Assembly (NCBI GenBank): GCA_963989245.1
Contig: OZ022344.1
Location: 71,269,809 to 71,333,808, forward strand
Length of the DNA: 64,000 bases
Reading direction: 5' to 3'
Source: Nansenia antarctica
Lineage: Eukaryota > Chordata > Actinopteri > Argentiniformes > Microstomatidae
The translations under genes were made by a program, and so were the position numbers. The stretch's first letter is position 1, and each line of letters begins with the position of its first letter. Positions 20,198-33,539 of this stretch are shown here, piece after piece. The notes under the pieces were generated by a model. The model ran no database searches, was not told the origin of the DNA, and worked only from the letters and a program-made list of their open reading frames with translations.

Positions 20198-23100
20198 CTG
20201 TAAGAATAGGAACATATACAGGGTTACATAGGCAATTTTATTTGTATAGCACATTTGATACAACAAGGGCAATTCAAAGTGCTTTACATACAGCATTAGG
20301 ATATTAAGAAAAAAATATATATATAGAGAAATAAAATATCAACATTTGTTAATCTATCTAAGTATGTCTCTCAGAGAGACAAACCTCTGCACCTCCTACA
20401 AGCATCGTACCACCATACAGGATTACGGTCAGATTATCACAGGGAGTGGCTGCACATATGATGCAGAAGAGGTTGATTATCATTATTAAAAAATAATAGT
20501 AATAAATATGCTAATATTTTTAAATTGATATACATTATATACTGTATCATAAATAAACTTTATACACATTATATACTGTATCATAAATAAAATTGTATTT
20601 GTTCCATGAAAATCCGTTGAGGATTACAGACATAATCAAATGTAGGCTACTGCAAGTACTTTGCCGCGATAGCTATAGCGAGACCTACTGTTAAGTTTAT
20701 CATTCATAACTGTCTGTACATAGTGTCACTAACCCGGCTCAGAGAAAGTGACAAAATAGGGAGACAAGTCGAGGGTAAAGGTAAATTATTCTTTTATTAA
20801 TAACTAAAGACTATAAGTAAAGAAGAAATGTGATGTGATAGTCAGTTTATCAGTTGTGTAGGGTGTGGGTGAGTGATCTGTAATGTGGAATGTTGTAAGG
20901 TGTAAACAAAGGAACAAAACGTTTGCCACTAACAAAGGAGTAAAACAAAGGATAACCTGTATGGAGAGAGAGAGAGAGAGAGAGACTGATTCCCAATGCA
21001 CACCTAAATAGCCACAGGTGTGCTACATCAGCCAACCAGGCCTCCTCTCCCCACTGCCATCCTGCAACACAATCAGAACAAGACAGCAGTGGAGGGAGGA
21101 GACCGTAACACCCCCCCCCATAAAATTTGGGGACTAAAAAGGACCCAAAACCATTTCAAAATACTAACTCAAAATTACAAAATAAACGTATCCCCTTAGC
21201 CACCAACCTACTCACCACAACAGCACCCCCCCCCCAGGCCACACCGCACACCTCAGCAACCACGGCCTATGGAAGCAATTTTAAGAGGGTGAAGAGAGCC
21301 AGGGGAAGGATACAAAAAGGAAGAGGCTGATGACCAGGAAAAACCAAAATCAAAAATCAAAAGATGCGGTAACCAAACCACACTCTCAACCAGGGTCGAT
21401 CACAAATGTAAGCACGACCCCCTGGTTCAAGAACAGGAAAATCAGTCCTCCCACAAAAACACAAACAAGGCCAGCTACACCCCCACCTTCCTGCGCTGCC
21501 ACCACAGGACCAGGAGGAGAGCTGGGCACTTCCACACAAATTTCACAGACAACACCAACAACAGATGCACCAATGGCAGGAACAGAACACAATGGTACAG
21601 ACTCTGTAAGCTGAGGGACAACAATTTGAGGGACAACAATTTGAACCAAAGGATCACCCATAGAACAATCTCCTTGAGGAACCCCCTTCCTCACCAACAG
21701 CTGATCCTCAAGGTAGTAACCCGCAACAACCTCGTCATCAGTAAGAAGCTGTTCAAATAGAACTTTAAGAACAGGGTCAGCTCTCTGCTTCATCACCAGG
21801 TCATCTCGAGTAACTACACTAGGACATTTTGACAAAAGGTCACACGCCTTGCTTGTAACCCTTTTTTCAGGGTCAGGTGTAGGAACAGCATTTTCACGGC
21901 TCAGCGCACGTGTCACAGCACAGGATGGAACCACCTCAGGGAAACACTGTTTCACAACCAACGGTGGGGATATGTCACCCCAGACGCGTCCACCCGCTAA
22001 ATTATTCCCCAAAATAACCTCCACACCTTTAACAGGCAACAACGGCCGCACCCCCACAACAACTTCACCCTGTACCAGGTCTGAAAAGAGGTCAATCTTA
22101 TGCAACGGGACTGACAAGGTGTTAAGTCAAATTCCCCTAATCAAGACATTGTCACCTGTATCAGATAGCTGGGAAAATGGCAGGGCAGATTTCACGACAA
22201 AAGATTCAGACGCACCAGTGTCACGCAATATCCTAACTGGAACCTTTTCCCCACTCCCAAGGATGGACACAAAACCATTAGTAATGAAAGGTGCATAATT
22301 TGAAACAACCAGAGATTTCTCATCTGGCTGCACACAAGACAAACTGGGGGTAGACCAAGCATCTTCAGTAACTGCTAGCCCAACCGTTTTTACCTCAGGA
22401 CCAGAAAAATACCTGGTTTTGCCCTGAAGGACAGGACACTCATTCTTCCAGTGACCTCCCCCCCGGCAGTAGCGACAGGCTCCTCTTCCTTGTGAGCCTC
22501 TATCAAATTTAAAGGACGGGGTGTAGTGAGCGAGCTCGTTAGCGAGCAGAGTATTCGTAATTCACGGCGTTCCAGCCTTGTATAAAGCACTGTTGATATG
22601 TTTGTGTTTACTCAATCACCCAGGCTGCTTAGCGGGTGATATGACGGGATATAAGGGGGACAAAGATGGATGAATGTTGTTGTTGTCAGTACGCATGCAG
22701 AGAGTGAGAATAAAGCACATGATTGTTTTTCTACCGGCAAACCGACTACATCGTCCTGTTATTGCCGTCACTCCTACATTGGTGACCCAGATATTCTCTC
22801 GAACGTTTTCGGAGATCATTGAAACATGACAACAAACGCAGTTTCACTCAAGCTGCCCGTTTTTTGGGAACAAAATGCCATAGCATGGTTTGCACAAGCT
22901 GAAGCTCAATTCGCCCTCAGGGATATTACCGTGGATAATACCAAATACTACTACGTGGTAGCAGCTCTAACCAATTCAACGGCAGCGAGAGTGGTGAGTC
23001 TTATTGAAAACCCACCGGCACAGCACAAATATGTTACCTTGAAGGCGCACCTCATCGATACTTTTTGTCTGTCTGAATCTGAACGTGCACGCCAGCTCCT

Positions 23101-26100
23101 CTCTCTCCCTGGGCTCGGTGACACAAAACCCTCTGAACTGATGGACCACATGCTAGCTCTGCTGGGCGACCATCAGCCGTGTTTTCTTTTTAAAGAGCTT
23201 TTTCTGCAACAGTTACCAGACCAGGTTCGTTTTTCAATGGCTAATTCCATCAAAACAGACTTTCGTCAGCTAGCCAAGGAAGCGGATATATTTTTCTCAG
23301 CTGGGAAGAAGTGTTTTACAGCCACCATGGATGAGTTTGGCTTCCAACCACTGTCCATCTCCGCTACTGCTGTGGCCCGACGGGTGAGGCCGTCGGGGTT
23401 GTGCTTTTACCATATGAAATTCGGGAACAAAGCTAAGAAGTGCCTGCCACCATGCAACTTCAGTGTGTCGGGAAACGCACAGGCCGCCACTCATTAGCAG
23501 CTGTGGGTGCCGGCCATTCTGCAGGCTTGCTGTACGTCACTGACTCCCTCTCCGGCCGCCGTTTTCTGTGTGACACAGGTGCCCAGGTGAGCGTGCTGCC
23601 TGTATCGGCAATAGACATTAAAACAGCGAAACGAGGACCCTCCATTGAGGCTGCCAATGGCAGTGCTATCGCTACCTTCGGCAAGCGCACTGTGGGTTTG
23701 TGTTTTGCTGACCAGCGTTTTACCTGGAGTTTTGTGTTGGCCAAAGTGTCTACTCCCCTCTTAGGCGCTGACTTTCTCTGCGCTAACAGCCTCCTGGTGG
23801 ACGTGGGGAACCGCCGACTCGTCAACGCTGAGACATTCGGCTCCTTGTCATGTGAGCGCAGTGACGCAGCCACAATGAAGCTGTCCAGTGCTGTCTCGCC
23901 GGCTGACGATTTCTCTCCTCTTCTATTGGAGTTCTCAGACATCACAACACCTACCTTCTCGGCTGCTACCACCAAACACGGCGTCATGCATTACATCTCC
24001 ACGGAAGGCCCACCAGTGCATGCCAGGGCCCGTCGCCTCGACCCACACAAGCTCACCATCGCGAAAGAGGAGTTTGCAGCCATGGAGGCACTTGGCATCA
24101 TTCGCCGTTCTGACAGTCCTTGGGCCTCGCCTCTCCATCTCGTTCCCAAGTCCAACGGAGGCTGGCGTCCGTGCGGCGACTACCGGCGTCTAAATGATGT
24201 CACCACACCTGACCGTTACCCCGTTCCACACATTCAAGACTTTTCAGCCCATCTAGCGGGCGCGTCTATTTTTTCTAAAGTGGATTTGGTACGGGGATAC
24301 CACCAGGTGCCAGTTAGCCCTCAGGACGTCCCCAAGACAGCGGTTATAACACCATTCGGACTTTTTGAGTTTTTGAGGATGCCGTTTGGCCTCAAGAATG
24401 CTGCCCAGACCTTTCAGAGGTTGATGGACGCCATGCTGGGCAACCTCCCTTTTGTGTTTGTCTACCTAGACGATATCCTGGTAGCTAGCACGTCCAAGGC
24501 AGAGCACCTATCCCACCTCCGTCTCCTCTTCAGTCGCCTCCGGGAACATGGATTAATCATCAACCCAGCAAAGTGCCAGTTTGGACTGCCTGCCATGGAT
24601 TTCCTCGGCCACCACATCACTACGGCTGGGGCGGTCCCGCTACCATCAAAGGTGGACGCTGTGCTGCAGCTCCCACGCCCTACCAGCATTAGAGCTTTAC
24701 AGGAGTTCCTGGGGATGGTGAATTTCTACCATCGATTCATCCCCCAGGCTGCCCACCTAATGCGACCCCTGTATGGGGCTCTCAAGGACAAGACCCCTAA
24801 GCACATCATCGCATGGTCCGACGAAATGTCAAAGGCATTCTCAGACACCAAGGAAGCCCTCGCGAGCGCGACCATGCTGACTCACCCCGTGCCTGAAGCT
24901 TCCGTGGCCTTGACAACTGATGCCTCAGATTATGCCGTTGGAGGCGTTTACGAACAGCTGGTCAAGGGGGTTTGGCAACCCCTGGCATTTTTCAGCCGAC
25001 AACTCCGCTCCAGTGAGCAAAAATACAGCACCTTTGACCGAGAGCTCCTCGCTCTGTACTTGGCAGTCAGGCACTTCCGTTTCCTGCTGGAGGCTCGTCC
25101 ATTCACAGTTTTTGTGGACCACAAACCCTTGATTTTTGCCATGGCTAAGGTGTCGGAGCCGTGGTCTGCCAGGCAGCAGCGTCATCTGGCTTATATCTCC
25201 GAGTTCACTACAGACATTCGGCATGTGGCGGGGAAGGACAACCCCGTAGCTGACTGCCTCTCTCGTGCCACTATCGGGGCTGTCCACCTCGGCATCGACT
25301 ACGCCCATATGGCTGCGGATCAGGTTTCGGACCCAGACATCCAGGCATGCAGGACTAAAGTTTCTGGCCTCCAGTTGGCGGACATCCCCTTCAGTGACGA
25401 CGGCACAACGCTGCTTTGTGACGTGTCCATGGAGCAGCCGCGCCCAGTGGTTCCACATGCTTGGAGACGGCAAGTTTTTGAGGCCATACATGGCCTCTCA
25501 CACCCAGGCAGGAAACCTTCGCAGCGCCTGATTGCGGCGGAATTCGTCTGGCCCAGGATGAAGGTTGACATTGGTGGGTGGGTCAGGACCTGCGTGCCAT
25601 GCCAACGTGCGAAGATCCATCGTCATGTTAAGGCCCCGCTGGAGCTGTTCACGGTCCCGGAAAGACGCTTCGACCACGTCAACATTGATCTGGTGGGTCC
25701 CCTTCCCGCCTCCAGGGGGTACACTCACCTTCTGACGATGGTGGACAGGACCACCCGTTGGCCAGAGGCCGTCCCACTGACGGAGACTACCACAGCTGAG
25801 GTGGCCCGCGCATTCATCGGCACCTGGGTCTCCCGGTTTGGGGTCCCCTCAGACCTTTCCTCTGATCGGGGGGCCCAGTTCACTTCTGGCTTATGGACTT
25901 CCATTACTCAGCAGCTGGGTGTCTCCCTCCACCGCACTACGGCTTACCACCCACAGGCCAACGGCCTGTGTGAACGTTTTCACCGGTCCATGAAGGCTGC
26001 CCTTAAAGCCGATCTCCGGGGCGACGGCTGGGTCGACAGGCTTCCTTGGGTGATGCTGGGACTCCGTACTGCACCTAAGGAGGACCTACTTTCGTCCTCT

Positions 26101-29100
26101 GCTGAGCTGGTGTACGGCCAACCCCTCCGGGTTCCGGGGGATTTCCTACCCTGTGCTACGGTCCCCTGGTCAGCACCAGAACAGCGAAGTGCGCTGCTGG
26201 ACAAGGCCAAGTCCTTCCGGCCGATCCCTACCTCATGCCACGGCGTTCCTAAGGTACGTGTCCCGCCTGATCTGAAGGCAGCGGGGTATGTCTTTATCCG
26301 CCAAGACGCCCATCGAGCCCCTCTGCAACCGCCCTATGATGGTCCCTACCGGGTCGTGGAGACAGGCGACAAATCCTTTATTATCGACATGGGGGGTAGT
26401 AAGGAACGCATCTCGGTGGATCGCCTTAAGCCAGCTCATCTGGACTTGGACCGTCCCATCGAGGTGGCCCACCCGCCCCGCCGCGGTCGCCCCCCTGTTA
26501 AAACAGTCCCGACCCTAGCTCCTGCAGACCCCCTGCCCTGCCGTCCGAGGCCGGCCAAACTCATTCCTTGCCTCAAAACTAACAGGACGAAACCCAGATG
26601 AGCTCCGCCTCTCACTGCGGTCCCAGTCACGAACCCGTAGCTCCCCCAACCTGCCGTTGTGCGTTAAAACAAACTTAGCAGCTAACACTGCTGCCTCAGG
26701 AGCTGTACACACCTCGCGTTCACCAAGATATACAGCAAGGTGCTCAGGAACAGAATCTCTGAACTGCTCTAACACAATTAACTGACACAACTCCTCATAG
26801 CTGGTAACAGATGAGGCAGAGCACCACCGATCAAACTGTAACGTCAACTCACGGACAAAATCAACATGAGATTGCTTGTTACGCCGCTTTGCAGTTCTAA
26901 AACGTTGGCGGTACGCTTCCGGAACCAATTGATAAGCACGCAAAATTGCAGTTTTAACTAAGGAATAGTCCCTACAGTCAGTCCTACTCAGAGCAGAGTA
27001 GGCCTCCTGGGCTCCACCCGTAATCACGCTCTGTAGGAGCAAGATGCGGTCTGAATCAGACCAACGTCTAACCTCAGCCACTCGCTCAAATAGTAAAAAA
27101 AACGAGTCAAGGTCTCGCTCATTGAACTTAGGCACAAGCTTTAGGTTAGTCGAAATATCAAAATGGTGACCCACACGTTCCCTAGCGGGTTCAGGATCAT
27201 AGAGAGAAAAACCCCCGACATTTTTTCCCTCTTTAATTAACTTAAGATGCTCCCACTGTAATTCTAACTTAGCATCCTCCAAGCCTTTCTCATGCTCTTG
27301 CCTGCTTTTCTCATGCTCTTGCTGCAACAACAACAACTCCCTCTGTTTGCTTTTCTCATGCTCTTGCTGCAACAACAACAACTCCTTCTGTTGGTCAAAA
27401 GTCAAATTACTACTCACGGGAGTTGGGACAGGCGTAAGGGTTAGAGATTCCTCCAGGATACCAGCTTGAATCAGATTATCCATCACGACCGTTCTTAAAG
27501 TCTCCTTGAGACGGCTAACCGTTTTACTTATTTCAATCTTATGGAGATCCGCGATTTTCAAAAGTTGGTCCTTACTACATCTCTCTAACAACTCCACTGA
27601 TGGTTTCTGCATGAGCTCTTCGACAATAGAAGCCATGATTAATGTGCACGTAACTACTATAACAACAAATGCCTCCCCACCTGTTGAAGCACACAAAACA
27701 GTAGCAGTCGCAGTCGCACCGAGCGCAGCAATGGAGATATTTAACGGAGCTTCCCCAAATCCTAGATAGCTCAACCCTAGTCTTCGTAGTCTTCGTGTGG
27801 CTTCGTGGTGGGTAATTACGCACTCAATACCGCTAACACGGAACAAGTAACCAGCACGCTGGCGCACTCCCCCGTGCTACGGCGATGCCCCCGAGACCAC
27901 TGCTCTAGCCACGGTTACCACACAAAAATAATTTAAAAAACAACAAAAGCCCAACGCCAACCCCAACCCCCCCCCAAAAAAAAAAAAAAAAAACCCAAAG
28001 GAAATACGCCGCTATGCCTAACATGGGGTAGAAGGCATCAGCTCCTAAATCTCTCACCACTGCACAAGGAACAACCACACTCCTACCTAGGTGTCCCAAC
28101 AGATAGCAGAGCAAATGGCGTCTCTAGCCTGGGCAAGTGTCTGGAGACAAACCGTAGTCCTCTCTCTCCCCCAGCACACAAACAAACACAAATAACTGTG
28201 GGCACAAATCACAACACAAAGGTAACTAAGATGCCACAGCATCAACAAAATAATACCCAACTTATCTCCCAAATGTTTTAGCGCTTAACAAAGAACCAAC
28301 CAAAGAACAACGAACCAACGAACCAACCAATTTAACAAAGAACCTACCAAAGAATCCAAAATCACTGAACCTATCAACAGTGAAACAAAGAGCGCTAACC
28401 AAACTACAACAAAAGGTCCTACAACAACTAAATCCGACGGCCGAGCCCCCATTTGTCACTAACCCGGCTCAGAGAAAGTGACAAAATAGGGAGACGGGTA
28501 AAGGTAAATAATTATTTTATTAATAACTAAAGACTATAAGTAAAGAAGAAATGTGATGTGATAGTCAGTTTATCAGTTGTGTAGGGTGTGGGTGAGTGAT
28601 CTGTAATGTGGAATGTTGTAAGGTGTAAACAAAGGAACAAAACGTTTGCCACTAACAAAGGAGTAAAACAAAGGATAACCTGTATGGAGAGAGAGCGAGA
28701 GAGAGACTGATTCCCAATGCACACCTAAATAGCCACAGGTGTGCTACATCAGCCAATCAGGCCTCCTCTCCCCACTGCCATCCTGCAACACAATCAGAAC
28801 AAGACAGCAGTGGAGGGAGGAGACCGTAACAATAGACATATAATATCCTATCACTACTGCGTATGTAACTGGGGTAAAACCTGTTATAGAAATAGCTTTA
28901 TACGAGGTAGATTTAGAACATGTCAGGATACTGGGTGGTAGAACGCACTTATCTCGGAAAAGTCATGAAAGGAGGGTCCTGAAATTAGAATTTATTTTTA
29001 CTCACTAGGTCAAATGACCCCACCCATGGCTGTTCTAGTGTTAATGACCCCACCCATGGCCGTTAGTGTAAATGACCCCACCCATGGCCGTTCTAGTGTT

Positions 29101-32100
29101 AATGACCCCACCCATGGCTGTTCTAGTGTTAATGACCCCCCATGGCTGTTCTAGTGTTAATGACCCCACCCATGGCTGTTCTAGTGTTAATGACCCCACC
29201 CATGGCTGTTCTAGTGTTAATGACCCCACCCATGGCTGTTCTAGTGTTAATGACCCCATCCATGACTTCTCGTGTTAATGACCCCACCCGTGGCTGTTCT
29301 AGTGTTAATGACCACACCCATGGCTGTTCTAGTGTTAATGACCCCACCCATGGCTGTTCTAGTGTTAATGACCACACCCATGGCTGTTCTAGTGTTAATG
29401 ACCCCACCCATGGCTGTTCTAGTGTTAATGACCACACCCATGGCTGTTCTGGTGTTAATGACCCCACCCATGGCTGTTCGGGTGTTAATAATCTCGTTCA
29501 AAGCTCTGAATAATTGTGTGACAGTAGAGTGCAGTAGAGAGCAGTAGGGGGCAGTAGAGAGCAGGAGAGAGCAGTAGAGGGCAGTAGAGGGCAGTAGAGA
29601 GCAGTAGAGGGCAGTAGAGAGCAGTAGAGGGCAGTAGAGGGCAGTAGAGAGCAGTAGAGGGCAGTAGAGGGCAGTAGAGGGCAGTAGAGGGCAGTAGAGA
29701 GCAGTAGAGAGCAGTAGAGGGCAGTAGAGAGCAGTAGGGGGCAGTAGAGAGCAGTAGGGGGCAGTAGATGGCAGTAGAGAGCAGTAGAGGGCAGTAGAGT
29801 GCAGTTGCTATTCCTAAAATTGATTTTCTATCATATTTCTCTCTTGTCTGTTTTTATTATGTTTTATTCCCCAATTTTGTAAACTGATTCACTTACTTTA
29901 GACAAATGTAGTAAGTCACTTTGGATAAAAGCGTTTACATGTGGCTGTCCTGTAGTCCAGGACTGGGTTAGATTGGGGATAACGGTGTTTACATCAGGGT
30001 TTCCGTTAGAAAAAATTGCCGCCGGTCATCGTGTCCGGGAAGATTTCGATTTACCGGACAAACGTGAGATATTCCGGTCATCATATTAAAATATAATATA
30101 GCTGTTTGTCGCGGTGATTACTGTTGTGTAGCCTATATATGCCATTTAATGTCTATTTCTCATCCGATACGATTAGATGCGAGCTATATAATATATAATA
30201 ATATAACATGATTCGCATGCGCGCTATGCCCAGCTGAACGCTGCTGGCTGAGTGCTTGTAAAAGGAGTACACAGAAGCAGTTGTGCGCTTGTAGGCTCCT
30301 ACCTGGTCAACAGCCTTTGCAGCATCTAGCACGGCCAGCGCAACTCGGTGGGCACCACAGTGCACCTGAATGGAAAACGCACTCTGTTTCTTCAGAAGAG
30401 CACCAACTCCAGCACGCTTCCCCATCATTCCACTGGCCCCATCCGAGCCCAGGCCAATGACGCGGGACAGCTCCACACCTCTCTCGCGGAGCACCTCCAC
30501 CACTTTGTCAAATATACACTGTGCGATCCCGGAGTGCACATCATAATTGCCCAGAAAACATGTCTCAACTCTTCCTTTTATTTCCAACTTCACGTATATA
30601 AATCAGCTTCTTGTCCACGGTGATATTTACTGTCTCATCAATGATAATTCCAATGAAGTCACTCCCCTTTAGCTTTTCATCCAGCTGATCCATCACAACG
30701 TCTTCCAGTGCCCTTTCCATGTCATCAACGGAGTCGCTGTGGCGGTAAATGCCCTCACTCAAGACAAAATCTGGAGCCTTAACTGCTTTCAGTAGCTCAG
30801 TCAGTCCCACATACTGATGACATGCGATGCCATTTTTTGCCATGTGAAATGCAACTTGTAGCTGAGAGTGCAGCTTATTGTTAGCCGTTGCATTAGCCTG
30901 CTCACAGTGGCCTTTCATAGCGGTTTGCTGTTGCCTCAAACTGACCGCCGATATGTGCTCACAGCACCGACTGTGATCAGTGAGAGCCGACATTCTCATA
31001 TTTGTTGCTCCTCTCGTGAATCCGTTATTCCTCCCCGATTTTTCGCACGGTAAGCAGAAATTTTTTCCTTCCTCATCTAAACGCAGCCAGGGGAAAGTTT
31101 CTTTCCATTCAACTCTGAACCCTCGAGACTTCTTGACTGGAGGAGCCACTACCTCCATCTCTTCAGAGTCAGACTTCTCCTCAGACTCATTGTTGCTTGG
31201 TTTCATGAAGTCATTGTTAAGCTTACTTTGTCTTGCCATGTTTACATTAATTTAATCGCTCGCTATGGTGCACTTTGAGCTGCAACGTTTGCGTATTATT
31301 ATGGTGCCGGGTTATTATTATGGGCCGGGTTATCGCCGAATGGGCTACTGGGTTTAGCGGTAATAGACTGGTTAGGCTGTAATCCCATCTGGCATCAATC
31401 CCATGTGGCATCTGACTATTACCGCTGTTTCGCATAGGCTAGCCTACACATTAGGAGTCGTCATCATCATGCCGGCGTCAAATCATATCATAATAAAAGA
31501 AATATATAGCCTATATATTCGTCTTTTTTAAAATAGAAGGAATCAGAATGTGAACTTTAGCGAATTGTATTCAAATTGTGCTTAGAGGGAATTATTTTCA
31601 CCGGACATTATGACCGACGAGTTTTAAATTTGTCGGACTTCAACAAATTTTACCGGACAAAGACCGGTAATTACCGGTTAACGGAAACCCTGGTTTACAT
31701 GTGGCTGTCCTGTAGTCCAGGACTGGGTTAGATTGGGGAACTAGCCCTGATATATCAACCCCACACAGCGGGGGAGAGCAGGACTGTCAGACGATGCAGG
31801 TACTGACTGACTTACACTGCACTGGCAGCATTGGTTTTACAACAGTGCAATGACACTCACCAATAACAAAGACTTACCATCCATCTCACTGTCTTTCATC
31901 TCCACTCTTCCTCTGTCCTCTTGATTCACCATCACTCCCTCCTCCCTCCTTTGGTCTCCTCCATCCTCTTCTTTTACCATCACACCATTCTCCTCTACAT
32001 CCTCTTCCTCCAGCTTCACTGCCACCATCTCTGGACCCCACTGTGGGCTTTTCAGGGCAGGAGAACCACAGCCAGATCTGGGGGACTCGGAGCATTCTGG

Positions 32101-33500
32101 TTCATACATGGTTACCATGGTTACATGAGCTGAAGAGGACCTGCGGCTGGAAACACTGGAAGCAGAAACAACGCAGGTCGATTAGACATGACAGACAAAC
32201 GGTTCACTGAACTCCCATCTAGACTGACAGGACACGTCCTGCAAATGCAATAATAATATTAATGATTGCATTTGCTGTAATTAAAGGGTCTGGAAAGTAA
32301 ACATTAAATGATTCCAATTGTATTTTGTGTCCAGGAAAAATGTTAACACATAATAAACTATGAAAATAATCTTCTAGTTAGGCTCTACTTCCTGGTCAGA
32401 CAGTTCTGAGGCTGTGTGGGCGTGGCCTTTGCACGCTTGACTGGCAGCTCCCTTCCAAGCCAGCTTGCTGCCTTATCATACATGACATTCATCTGTTAGA
32501 CGTGCTTATAGTTCTGCCCTTTAACTACCAACTGTTTAATTACCTACTAGGGGTGTAACGGATCCGTGATCCCTACGGATCGCCCCCCACGGTTCGGCAC
32601 GCATGTGTACCGCGGATCAATTGCAAAATGTTAACAAGTAATAATATTACTTAATATATTACTTAATATCTCTTGTAAATCACAATGTAGAGTTGCCATG
32701 AAAAGATAGACGCGACAGTTGCGTGCTTTGTTTTACTCTAAAGCGCAATGATAGGTTGATAATGCGGAAAAAAAGAATCCGTTGTTTACTCACTACACGT
32801 GAAGCTGGGAATCCACAACAACAAGGCTGCGTTCGTAAATTCGCTCTGGAATCTGATCAGCATTCAAGGAACGCCTCTTGTCCAATCAAATTACTTGGTC
32901 GACAACTAGGTAGCTCGACAACTTCTGATAATGAAGGCATTTTTTTCATACTGTAACATCCCGACTTGGACAGTGGTTGAAATAATGACAGATAGCTTCT
33001 CTCATGTAATCTGTGCGTTTAATTGTAAACTATCTCATACACAACTTTCTTAGTTCACCGGAGCTCTCTCTCCCAACCGTCTCAACCACACACACAGCAC
33101 CCGCCCCCCCCCCCGTGACCTCCACCAATCACAGGGGTGCATTGGCACACAACACAGTAACAGTGCGAACATGAACATCAGTGTTTCCTCCAGGAATTTT
33201 TACATTGGTGGCGGATAGCCCTGACCGACCGCGCGCGATTTTTTTTCGCGTGCACGCGCGCTCAAAACAACGACCTAATTTCAGCCAAAACTAGAGGATG
33301 GCCCAAAAAAATATATGAATATACAGAATTTAAACTTGTGACTGACAGTCACATACACACACACAAAGATCAACCTGTAGTTGATCAATATATGAAATCA
33401 TCAGATTTGATGAAATGAGATACCAATAACACTCTAATGTCTTTGTTAGTCTCCCTCTCTAATGGATAGGGAGATAACATAACACAGCGCACATGCGCGT

Positions 33501-33539
<39 letters not shown>

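Larger units (their letters stand above)
22522..26584 (+). mobile_element. CsRn1-like gypsy element with 5' LTR only
   Basis: 5' LTR at 22522-22778 (TGTAGTGAGCG...CTCCTACA, AATAAA near 22710), primer-binding site TGGTGACCCAGA (tRNA-Trp type) at 22780, intact gag and pol, then an abrupt end at about 26584 near the pol C-terminus. No polypurine tract or 3' LTR follows; the next bases are the interrupted Gmr1-like gag. GGACG occurs on both sides (22514-22518, 26585-26589). A CHCC-type Gag and the tRNA-Trp site point to the CsRn1 clade. Confidence 0.85.
20724..28831 (-). mobile_element. Gmr1-like (SCAN-gag) LTR retrotransposon, degenerate
   Basis: LTRs at 20724-21110 and 28454-28831 (TGTCACTAACC...GACCGTAACA) with 4-bp target duplication ATAG. 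Coding is on the minus strand. A primer-binding-type TGGGGGCTCG (tRNA-Pro-like) follows the right LTR, and a G-run polypurine tract abuts the left LTR. It contains gag with a SCAN-like capsid, a CCHC knuckle, protease with DTGAS and a short stretch after it; integrase core, reverse transcriptase and RNase H are missing. A CsRn1-like gypsy element in the opposite direction is nested between capsid and knuckle. The whole lies in the intron before the host zinc-finger exon, in sense with it. Confidence 0.85.

Noticed and set aside
21127..22298. Plus-strand frames opposite the Gmr1-like protease region
   Set aside because: Antisense shadows of minus-strand pol remnants; no domain match.
29041..29547. 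Several long frames on both strands, and a CRISPR-like look of the repeats
   Set aside because: A 30-bp tandem array without spacers; frames arise because the unit is divisible by three. Units are contiguous, so it is not a CRISPR array.
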